From: an uncultured Geobacteraceae bacterium | GTDB lineage: Bacteria > Desulfobacterota > Desulfuromonadia > Geobacterales > Pseudopelobacteraceae | NCBI GenBank assembly: GCA_903879825.1 | Contig: CAIRND010000187.1 | Location: 1 to 14,796, forward strand | Length of the DNA: 14,796 bases | Reading direction: 5' to 3' | Shown here: positions 6,831 to 13,119 of the stretch, in pieces | Position numbering within the stretch: the first letter of the stretch is position 1 | Layout: every line of letters begins with the position of its first letter | Made by a program: the position numbers and the translations under genes | Notes under the pieces: model-generated | Told to the model about the DNA's origin: nothing | What the model saw: the letters and a program-made list of their open reading frames with translations, nothing else | The model's database searches: none

Positions 6831-6860
6831 TTGACAGCGATGGTTATGGGCCTTTATAGT
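6831..6860 (+). promoter_or_regulatory. Sigma70 promoter of the ffh-rplS operon
   Basis: TTGACA (6831-6836) is followed by TATAGT (6855-6860, spacer 18; or TTATAG with spacer 17). This is the best promoter-like sequence upstream of ffh. It predicts a leader of about 40 bases containing CCCCC and GGGG runs and lacking a Shine-Dalgarno sequence close to the ATG. Confidence 0.7.
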
Positions 6861-6905
6861 GACCCCCTTTTGGAATAACTCTGAATCCGGGGCGACATAA
6901 CAACA

Positions 6906-8276
6906 ATGTTTGACAGTCTATCCGACAAACTGGAATCAGTATTCAAGAAACTTCGCGGTCAGGGAGTGATGTCAGAGGACAACATCAAGGAGGCATTGCG
7001 GGAGGTTCGTCTCGCTCTTCTTGAAGCCGATGTCAACTTCAAGGTTGTTAAGGATTTTGTAGAAAATGTACGGGTTAAAGCCATCGGCACAGAAGTCATG
7101 TCCAGCTTGTCGCCCGGACAGCAGGTTATCAGGATCGTCCATGACGAACTTGTTGCCATTATGGGTGGAGGTGAGGACAATTCACTCGACCTCGCGGCAA
7201 AACCTCCTGTAGCGATTATGATGGTCGGTTTACAGGGCGCCGGTAAGACAACAACCTGCGGCAAGCTCGGTAATCTGCTTAAAAAACAGAAGCGACGCCC
7301 CTTGCTGGTACCGGCTGATGTGTATCGACCGGCAGCAATTGAACAGTTAAAAACAGTTGGACGCCAGTTAGGGCTTGACGTTTTTTCCTCAACATCTGAC
7401 CAGAAACCGCTTGAAATCAGTATTAATGCCATGAAGTTTGCTGAACTGAATGGTTACGATACCGTTATTATTGACACTGCTGGCCGTCACCAGATTGATG
7501 ATTTTCTGATGAACGAACTAAGCGAAATCAATAACGCAATTCAGCCGAGAGAGATTTTATTTGTAGCTGATGCGATGACCGGTCAGGAAGCGGTTACCAT
7601 TGCAAGCGGCTTTAATGATCGACTTGAGATAAGCGGCGTTATTTTATCGAAGTTGGACGGTGATGCAAAAGGTGGCGCAGCGCTATCTATCAAGGCCGTT
7701 ATCGGTAAACCGATAAAGTTTGTCGGTCTTGGTGAAAAACTGGATGCGTTGGAAGTTTTCCACGCAGATCGTCTCGTCTCACGCATTCTTGGCATGGGTG
7801 ATGTTCTTACTCTTGTTGAAAAAGCGCAATCGCTATTTGATGAAAAAGAGACCGTTCTTCTACAACAAAAATTGAAGAAAAATCAGTTTGATCTGGAAGA
7901 TTTTCTTGCTCAAATGCAACAGATGAAAAAGCTTGGCTCGCTTGAATCAATCATGGGAATGATTCCTGGCATGGGCAAAATGATGAAGCAGATGAAGGGC
8001 GCACAACCAAGTGAAAATGAAATAAAGCGCATTGAGGCGATTATCCGCTCAATGACCCCCGGTGAGCGTGCGAATCATAGCTTAATCAACGGCAGTCGCC
8101 GTTTGAGAATATCAAAAGGAAGTGGTACGACTGTTCAGGAAGTCAACTTGCTGCTTAAACGATTTACTGAAGCACAGAAAATGATGAAGATGATGCAAAA
8201 ACTTGGTCCAAAGGGTCTACTTAAAGGAATGGGTGGACTTGGCGGAATGGGAAAAGGAATGATGCCGTTCCGCTGA
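6906..8276 (+). CDS. ffh: Signal recognition particle GTPase Ffh (SRP54)
   Basis: The 456-residue protein is full length. It has an N domain helical bundle (about 1-90), a G domain with P-loop GLQGAGKT (108-115), ADVYRPAA (137-144), DTAGR (190-194), SKLDGDAKGGAALS (248-261) and GLGEKLDALEVF (274-285), and a methionine-rich M domain (about 325-456). The M domain carries the 4.5S RNA-binding stretch INGSRRLRISKGSGTTV (394-410) and a Met/Gly-rich tail. Ffh with 4.5S RNA delivers nascent membrane proteins to FtsY. Residue 195, after DTAGR, is His where bacterial Ffh usually has Leu. The ATG is the only reasonable start, but the 20 bases before it hold no good ribosome site. Confidence 0.97.
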   Translation: MFDSLSDKLESVFKKLRGQGVMSEDNIKEALREVRLALLEADVNFKVVKDFVENVRVKAIGTEVMSSLSPGQQVIRIVHDELVAIMGGGEDNSLDLAAKPPVAIMMVGLQGAGKTTTCGKLGNLLKKQKRRPLLVPADVYRPAAIEQLKTVGRQLGLDVFSSTSDQKPLEISINAMKFAELNGYDTVIIDTAGRHQIDDFLMNELSEINNAIQPREILFVADAMTGQEAVTIASGFNDRLEISGVILSKLDGDAKGGAALSIKAVIGKPIKFVGLGEKLDALEVFHADRLVSRILGMGDVLTLVEKAQSLFDEKETVLLQQKLKKNQFDLEDFLAQMQQMKKLGSLESIMGMIPGMGKMMKQMKGAQPSENEIKRIEAIIRSMTPGERANHSLINGSRRLRISKGSGTTVQEVNLLLKRFTEAQKMMKMMQKLGPKGLLKGMGGLGGMGKGMMPFR

Positions 8277-8338
8277 TACATTCATAACCAGTTTCATAAA
8301 ATACTATCCCAGAATCACAAAATCAGGAGGAATTACCA

Positions 8339-8605
8339 ATGGCTACAAAAATCAGGCTTGCACGTGCAGGCGCTAAAAAGAGACCTTTCTACCAGATAGT
8401 TGTTGCCGACGAGCGTAGTCGCAGAGATGGCAGCTTCATCGAAAATGTTGGCACATACGATCCAACGAAAAACCCCGCTGTTGTTAAACTCAAAACTGAG
8501 AGAGCAGCAGATTGGCTCAGCAAAGGTGCTCAACCGACCGACACTGTTCGTCAGCTTTTAAAGAATGCCGGTCTTTTTGATAAGGTTCCTGCAGCGACAG
8601 TATAA
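8339..8605 (+). CDS. rpsP: 30S ribosomal protein S16
   Basis: The 88-residue protein starts with the S16 hallmark (KIRLARAGAKKRPFYQIV), then DERSRRDGSFIENVGTYDP and a tail (ADWLSKGAQPTDTVRQLL) typical of the family. S16 binds 16S rRNA and assists 30S assembly. The ribosome binding site is excellent: AGGAGG at 8325-8330, 8 bases before the ATG. The gene follows ffh by 62 bases with no terminator between them, as in many bacteria. Confidence 0.98.
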   Translation: MATKIRLARAGAKKRPFYQIVVADERSRRDGSFIENVGTYDPTKNPAVVKLKTERAADWLSKGAQPTDTVRQLLKNAGLFDKVPAATV

Positions 8606-8667
8606 CGTATCTCGCTCCTCCGGTCCGCCGGTCACTCTATATGATATGAGCAGCAGAGGTTACTTCT

Positions 8668-8898
8668 ATGAAGACTCTTGTTGAAAGCATTGCAAAGGCA
8701 CTGGTTGATGACCCGACTCAAGTAAATGCATCCGAGGAAACAGAAGAGGATACTCTCGTCATTAGTTTGACCGTCGCAAAAGAGGATATGGGACGAATTA
8801 TTGGTAAGGAAGGTCGAACAGCAAAAGCTATTCGCACCATTCTTAATGCTGTATCAACAAAAGACAACAAGAAGGCTATTCTTAAAATTGTGGAATAA
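8668..8898 (+). CDS. khpA: KH-domain RNA-binding protein KhpA
   Basis: This 76-residue single KH domain carries GRIIGKEGR (42-50), whose GKEG is the RNA-gripping GxxG loop. KhpA-type proteins usually pair with KhpB (Jag), which is not in the window, and have been tied to RNA binding and cell-length control in Gram-positive bacteria. AGAGGT at 8655-8660 precedes the ATG by 7 bases. The position between rpsP and rimM is the standard one for this family. Its stop TAA directly abuts the rimM ATG. Confidence 0.95.
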   Translation: MKTLVESIAKALVDDPTQVNASEETEEDTLVISLTVAKEDMGRIIGKEGRTAKAIRTILNAVSTKDNKKAILKIVE

Positions 8899-9420
8899 AT
8901 GACAAATCAGGATGAATTAATTCCGGTTGGTAAAATAATCGGCACACATGGAATTAAGGGGCTTTTGAAGGTTTACTCCTATTCCGGAAACATACAAAGC
9001 TTGCAATCAGCTTCAACTCTTTATCTTAAAGATAAAGAAGGGCAACTAAGTGAATATCGGGTAAAGAGTGTTGCCGCACACGCTGGCGGCTTCATTTTGG
9101 GCCTTGATAATTTTACCGACATAAATCAGGTTCTATTTTTGATTGGATCAGAATTATGTTTAAGACTAAGTCACCTGCCGGTCCCTGACGAAGACGAATA
9201 TTACTGGCGTGATCTAATAGGACTTACCGTCCTGACTGACCAGGGTGATGAACTCGGTACACTTGTTGATATTTTCGAAACCGGTAGTAGCGACATCTAT
9301 GTTGTGCGTGGCAGTTCTAAAGAATATTTGATTCCGGCGATAGCTGACGTAATTTCTCACGTTGATATACCGGGAAAAAAGATGATTATAACCCCGCTTG
9401 ACGGCTTGCTGGATTTATGA
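8899..9420 (+). CDS. rimM: Ribosome maturation factor RimM
   Basis: The 173-residue protein has the RimM N-terminal barrel with GKIIGTHGIKGLLKV (11-25) and a C-terminal PRC barrel entered by DEYYWRDLIGLTV and ending in YLIPAIADVI and ITPLDGLLDL. RimM binds S19 and promotes 16S rRNA processing and 30S head assembly. The ATG directly follows the khpA stop (TAA|ATG) with only poor ribosome-site sequence, so translation is probably coupled. The stop overlaps the trmD start as ATGA. Confidence 0.96.
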   Translation: MTNQDELIPVGKIIGTHGIKGLLKVYSYSGNIQSLQSASTLYLKDKEGQLSEYRVKSVAAHAGGFILGLDNFTDINQVLFLIGSELCLRLSHLPVPDEDEYYWRDLIGLTVLTDQGDELGTLVDIFETGSSDIYVVRGSSKEYLIPAIADVISHVDIPGKKMIITPLDGLLDL

Positions 9421-10160
9421 AATTTGACATCCTGACGCTTTTTCCCGGGATGTTTTCTGGCCCGTTTGATGAAAGCATAATCAAACGAGCGAAAGACAAA
9501 CAGCTCATTGACATTTCGCTTCACAATATCCGCGATTGGGCAACTGATCGTCATCAGACGGCGGATGATGCTCCTTACGGTGGCGGTGCAGGGATGGTTA
9601 TGAAAGCAGGGCCTCTGGCTGCATGTATTGAGTCAGTAAAGGTCATGCAACCTTCCTCAACTGTCGTACTTACATCGCCTCATGGACGTCAACTGACTCA
9701 CAACATAGCCATGGAACTTGCACAAAGGCCGGGCTTGATAATTGTCTGTGGTCGTTATGAGGGAATCGACGAAAGAATCCGTACGCTCTACGCTGAAGAT
9801 GATATTTCACTTGGTGATTTTGTTCTTTCGGGCGGTGAAATAGCCGCCATGACAATTGTTGACTCTGTAACCAGGCTCATTCCCGGAGCACTTGGCAGCA
9901 ACGAATCAGCGGAATTGGACTCCTTTAGTGATGGTTTGCTGGAATATCCTCATTATACCCGGCCGCCGGATTTTAAAGGTTTGACTGTTCCGGAAACTCT
10001 GCTTTCCGGGAATCATGAGTTGATCAGAAAATGGCGGCGTAAGGAATCTCTACGCAGGACCAGAACGCTGCGACCAGACCTACTCTCAAAAATCATTCTG
10101 ACACGGGAAGACAGGAAGATGATGACTGAGATTGAACGGGAGGAAGCTCATGGCGTGTAA
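9417..10160 (+). CDS. trmD: tRNA (guanine-37 N1)-methyltransferase TrmD
   Basis: The 247-residue SPOUT methyltransferase begins MKFDILTLFPGMF and has DDAPYGGGAGMVMK (50-63), the knot motifs VLTSPHGRQL (84-93), IVCGRYEGIDERI (109-121) and DFVLSGGEIAAM (134-145), and the linker SFSDGLLEYPHYTRP (169-183). D172 aligns with the catalytic Asp (D169) of E. coli TrmD and R153 with its Arg partner (R154). TrmD makes m1G37 beside the anticodon and prevents +1 frameshifts. The start overlaps the rimM stop by 4 bases. The 3' end overlaps the next methyltransferase gene by 11 bases. Confidence 0.97.
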   Translation: MKFDILTLFPGMFSGPFDESIIKRAKDKQLIDISLHNIRDWATDRHQTADDAPYGGGAGMVMKAGPLAACIESVKVMQPSSTVVLTSPHGRQLTHNIAMELAQRPGLIIVCGRYEGIDERIRTLYAEDDISLGDFVLSGGEIAAMTIVDSVTRLIPGALGSNESAELDSFSDGLLEYPHYTRPPDFKGLTVPETLLSGNHELIRKWRRKESLRRTRTLRPDLLSKIILTREDRKMMTEIEREEAHGV

Positions 10161-10713
10161 TAACCTGGCCATCGCCCTTGTTCATTATCCGGTTTACAAC
10201 AAGCATCATGAGGTGGTCACCTCTGCTTTAACAAACCTTGATCAGCATGACATCGCTCGTTCATCAAAAACTTTTGGGCTTGACCGGTTTTATATCGTTA
10301 CCCCTTCGATTGAACAGCGAAAACTTGCGGAACGAATCAGTGGTCACTGGCAGAATGGTTGGGGAGCAGATTATAACCCTGACAGGAGACAAGCACTTGA
10401 TATTGTCCGGGTGACTCCTTCACTGTCATCAGCAGTAGCGGATTTTCAAAGCGGATTTGATAAAAAAGTCAGAATAGCCGTCACCGGTGCCGCACATCGA
10501 ACCGGTTCGATTGCTCTTCTGGAATTCAGAGAGCTTCTGCAGGATAAGGATCAACCTTATTTACTTTTATTAGGCACCGGTTGGGGCTTAACTGATGAGG
10601 TTTTTGCAGATGCAGATCTTATACTCCAGCCAATTGCTGGAAATGGAACATACAACCACCTCTCGGTTCGTTCAGCAGCGGCTATAATGCTTGATCGACT
10701 GAGAGGATTTTGA
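10150..10713 (+). CDS. SPOUT-class RNA methyltransferase (Methyltrn_RNA_4 family, TM1570-like)
   Basis: The 187-residue protein belongs to the family next to trmD and rplS in Thermotoga, Aquifex and many Deltaproteobacteria. Visible motifs are ALVHYPVYNKHHEVVTSALT (10-29), DIARSSKTFGLDRFYIVTP (34-52), a strand-loop VTGAAHRTGS (111-120), the SAM-binding loop LLLGTGWGLTDEV (139-151) and the knot segment PIAGNGTYNHLSVRSAAAI (161-179). The fold predicts a SAM-dependent RNA methyltransferase; I know of no firmly established substrate. I chose the ATG at 10150 because GGGAGG at 10138-10143 is correctly spaced; the earlier TTG at 10132 has no ribosome site and would deepen the trmD overlap. Confidence 0.9.
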   Translation: MACNNLAIALVHYPVYNKHHEVVTSALTNLDQHDIARSSKTFGLDRFYIVTPSIEQRKLAERISGHWQNGWGADYNPDRRQALDIVRVTPSLSSAVADFQSGFDKKVRIAVTGAAHRTGSIALLEFRELLQDKDQPYLLLLGTGWGLTDEVFADADLILQPIAGNGTYNHLSVRSAAAIMLDRLRGF

Positions 10714-10767
10714 AAGCAAAGACACACAAACTCACAAAACGAGTATAATACTGGAGGAAGGTAACCA

Positions 10768-11127
10768 ATGAACACCATCGATTTTCTGGAATTTGATCAA
10801 ATGAAGAAGAATGTAATCCCTTTCAAAGTTGGGGATACTCTTAAAGTGCATGTAAAAATTGTTGAGGGCGATAAACAGCGTATCCAGGCTTATCAGGGCG
10901 TATGTATTGCACGTCAGAATGGTGGTGTTCGCGAGACATTTACTGTTCGTAAGATTTCTAATGGTATCGGTGTAGAGAGAACCTTCCCTTTACATTCTCC
11001 CAATATTGAGAACATTGAAATCATGGTTCGTGGTCATGTTCGTCGTGCCAAACTTTACTACTTGCGTAAATTGCGCGGTAAAGCAGCCAGGATTCGCGAG
11101 AAGAAATACGTACCGGTTGCCAAATAG
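10768..11127 (+). CDS. rplS: 50S ribosomal protein L19
   Basis: The 119-residue protein has the L19 pattern: FKVGDTLKVHVKIVEGDKQR (19-38), YQGVCIARQNGGVRETFTVR, IGVERTFPLHSPNIENIE and a basic tail (RRAKLYYLRKLRGKAARIRE). It sits at the 30S/50S interface. GGAGG at 10753-10757 lies 10 bases before the ATG, a better ribosome site than its neighbours' and in keeping with high ribosomal-protein output. The gene ends just before a strong intrinsic terminator. Confidence 0.98.
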   Translation: MNTIDFLEFDQMKKNVIPFKVGDTLKVHVKIVEGDKQRIQAYQGVCIARQNGGVRETFTVRKISNGIGVERTFPLHSPNIENIEIMVRGHVRRAKLYYLRKLRGKAARIREKKYVPVAK

Positions 11128-11133
11128 CTCACT

Positions 11134-11163
11134 AAAAACCCCGCTCCTGCGGGGTTTTTTTTT
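11134..11163 (+). terminator. Strong Rho-independent terminator after rplS
   Basis: A 6-bp all-G/C stem (CCCCGC at 11139-11144 and GCGGGG at 11149-11154) with a TCCT loop is flanked by A5 on the left and nine T residues on the right. This is the clearest terminator in the window. It lies only 11 bases before the rnhB start. Confidence 0.93.
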
Positions 11164-11174
11164 CAGGACGGATT

Positions 11175-11816
11175 ATGACACTTCAGGGCGAGCTTTTTTC
11201 AGGTGCACCTCTCGATACTCTACTGTTCGAAAAGACCGCATATCGTAATGGATATGCTCATGTTGCTGGAATCGACGAGGCCGGACGGGGACCTCTGGCA
11301 GGCCCAGTAATGGCGGCAGCAGTGATTCTTCCCGCCGGGCTTTTGCTTAATGGTGTAGATGATTCCAAGAAACTCTCGCCAGCAATCAGAGAGAAACTCT
11401 TCGATATCATTATGGCCCGCGCATTGTCAGTTGGCATTGGTATAATTGGTCCGGACGAAATCGACAGAATCAATATATTACAGGCCACTCGCAGTGCAAT
11501 GCTCGCAGCAGTCCAACAACTCACTCCGCAACCGGATTACCTGTTAATCGACGGTATAACCACCATCAACACAAAAATACCTCAGAAGACTATTAAAAAG
11601 GGCGATTCTTTGAGTCTGTCCATAGCTGCTGCCTCGATTATCGCCAAGGTGACCAGAGACCGGCTGATGGTAAAAATGGATACCACATATCCCGGATACG
11701 GCTTTGCTGGGCACAAGGGTTATGGCAGCGCTGCTCATATGGAAGCGATCAGGGTACTCGGCCCCTCCCCCATCCATCGTCAGACGTTTGGTGGAGTCAA
11801 GGAGTACATTACGTGA
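11175..11816 (+). CDS. rnhB: Ribonuclease HII
   Basis: The 213-residue protein has the RNase HII active site: AGIDEAGRGPLAGP (31-44, D34 and E35), D126 in LLIDG and D162 in KVTRDRLM. VDDSKKLS (61-68) and YGFAGHKGYGS (175-185) are also family marks. It nicks RNA 5' of ribonucleotides embedded in DNA and removes RNA from hybrids. Residues 1-25 are a short extension before the catalytic core. The start ATG has AGGA about 7 bases upstream and lies 11 bases past the terminator T-run, with no separate promoter visible. The stop overlaps the next start as GTGA. Confidence 0.96.
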   Translation: MTLQGELFSGAPLDTLLFEKTAYRNGYAHVAGIDEAGRGPLAGPVMAAAVILPAGLLLNGVDDSKKLSPAIREKLFDIIMARALSVGIGIIGPDEIDRINILQATRSAMLAAVQQLTPQPDYLLIDGITTINTKIPQKTIKKGDSLSLSIAAASIIAKVTRDRLMVKMDTTYPGYGFAGHKGYGSAAHMEAIRVLGPSPIHRQTFGGVKEYIT

Positions 11817-12976
11817 CCCTTTTCCTGATTACGTTCCTTGCTCTTTATGGTGGAATGCATCTGTATGCTTTTTTCAAGTTACGGCACATTTTTCAGCCTC
11901 AAAAAGGTTTGACTAACCTACTTGTTTTCTGGCTGTTTTTCATGACCGTAGTCCCACTTCTTGTTCGAGCGGCAGAACAGTCGGGAATGGAGAAAGCGGC
12001 TCAGGTTATCGCCTGGCCGGGGTATCTCTGGATGGGCTTTTTGTTTATCTTCACCTCAACGCTTCTTTTTGGTGATGCCGTGCGATTCACATACCAATTC
12101 GTACTCCGTTTTTTCCCTTATCAGTTACCTGGATTCATCTCATCGCAAAATTCCTGTAAAACAATACTTGTGCTCGCCATAATTGCCAGCAGTTACGCAT
12201 TTATTGAAGCGGGTCACATCCAAAGCGACCATGTTGTAATCACATCACCGAAACTTCCTCCATCAGCTGCACGTGTCAGAATTGTACAAATTTCAGATGT
12301 TCATATCGGTCTGCTGGTGCAAGAAGATCGATTACAGAAGATTGCGGAAAAGATCAGGGCAGCGCAACCTGACATAATCGTTTCAACGGGCGATTTGGTC
12401 GATGGAAAACTAAATCGGGATGATGCAATTTCTGACCGCAACCCCCTCGCAATTTTTCTGGCTTCAATCCCGGCGCCCTCAGGTAAATTTGCCGTAATCG
12501 GAAATCATGAGGTGTATGCCGGGCTGCCTGTTTCGCTTGCTTTTACCCGTGCAGCAGGGTTTACCATACTCAGGAATCAATCTATCTCGCTTAAGTGCGG
12601 CATTACGATATCCGGTATTGATGATCGTGCCGTCAATATTAAACCACACTCAACTCAAGATATTGAAGAAACTCTTCTTTCATCGCTATCTCACGATTCG
12701 TTCCAACTATTGCTCAAGCACCGTCCGGAGATACCTCAGAAAAGTGACGGTCTTTTTGACATGCAGCTTTCCGGTCACGTTCACGGTGGACAGATTTTCC
12801 CCTTTAATTTCCTTGTCCGTCTCAAGCATCCCATTCCCTGCGGCACAACCACGACACGAGCCGGATCACGCATTCATGTATCGAGAGGCACCGGAACCTG
12901 GGGTCCACCCATGCGCTTGTTTGCACCACCCGAGATAACAATTATCGACATTATTCCGCAACAGAAAACACAGTAA
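11813..12976 (+). CDS. Membrane-anchored calcineurin-like metallophosphoesterase
   Basis: The 387-residue protein has four hydrophobic segments (about 2-22, 35-55, 68-90, 116-134) followed by a calcineurin-type phosphoesterase domain. Its metal ligands are all present: D162 and H164 in SDVHIG, D194 in TGDLVD, N231 and H232 in GNHE, H303 in LLKHRPE, and H322 and H324 in GHVHGGQ. It resembles the YkuE/YaeI class, some of which act on lipid-linked pyrophosphates, so a membrane-lipid substrate is a guess. The start is GTG at 11813, overlapping the rnhB stop by 4 bases, with AAGGAG at 11799-11804 inside rnhB. Co-expression with rnhB is therefore likely. Confidence 0.9.
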   Translation: MTLFLITFLALYGGMHLYAFFKLRHIFQPQKGLTNLLVFWLFFMTVVPLLVRAAEQSGMEKAAQVIAWPGYLWMGFLFIFTSTLLFGDAVRFTYQFVLRFFPYQLPGFISSQNSCKTILVLAIIASSYAFIEAGHIQSDHVVITSPKLPPSAARVRIVQISDVHIGLLVQEDRLQKIAEKIRAAQPDIIVSTGDLVDGKLNRDDAISDRNPLAIFLASIPAPSGKFAVIGNHEVYAGLPVSLAFTRAAGFTILRNQSISLKCGITISGIDDRAVNIKPHSTQDIEETLLSSLSHDSFQLLLKHRPEIPQKSDGLFDMQLSGHVHGGQIFPFNFLVRLKHPIPCGTTTTRAGSRIHVSRGTGTWGPPMRLFAPPEITIIDIIPQQKTQ

Positions 12977-13051
12977 TATAGGGATGTCGGCTATATACTG
13001 TTTTACTTTCGGAGAGAATGCGATATAACGTGGAACATAATATCTAAGCAC

Positions 13052-13081
13052 TTAACAACATAGGGAAAACGTATGTATACT
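13052..13081 (+). promoter_or_regulatory. Candidate promoter of the pilus/secretion ATPase gene
   Basis: TTAACA (13052-13057) and TATACT (13076-13081) each match 5 of 6 consensus bases with an 18-base spacer. A second candidate is TTTACT/TATAAC at 13002-13029 (16-base spacer). No sigma54 (GG-N10-GC) element was seen. Confidence 0.4.
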
Positions 13082-13119
13082 CTTTGTCAGAAATACACTA
13101 TTTCCTCTTTGGAAAACAG

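Noticed and set aside
6502..6834. Open frame overlapping the DUF3343 gene and the following gap
   Set aside because: No ribosome site, no family resemblance, and it lies mostly in another frame of a convincing gene.
6711..6905. 4.5S RNA gene or riboswitch upstream of ffh
   Set aside because: No GGAA/GCAGGA-type SRP RNA core or recognisable aptamer was found; the hairpins are only 4-5 bp.
8606..8667. CCGG-TCCG-CCGG hairpin between rpsP and khpA as a terminator
   Set aside because: The stem has only four base pairs and no U-run follows; the operon appears to continue.
12976..13000. ATATAG/CTATAT hairpin after the phosphoesterase as a terminator
   Set aside because: The 6-bp stem has a single G-C pair and the tail is interrupted, so it is unlikely to terminate.
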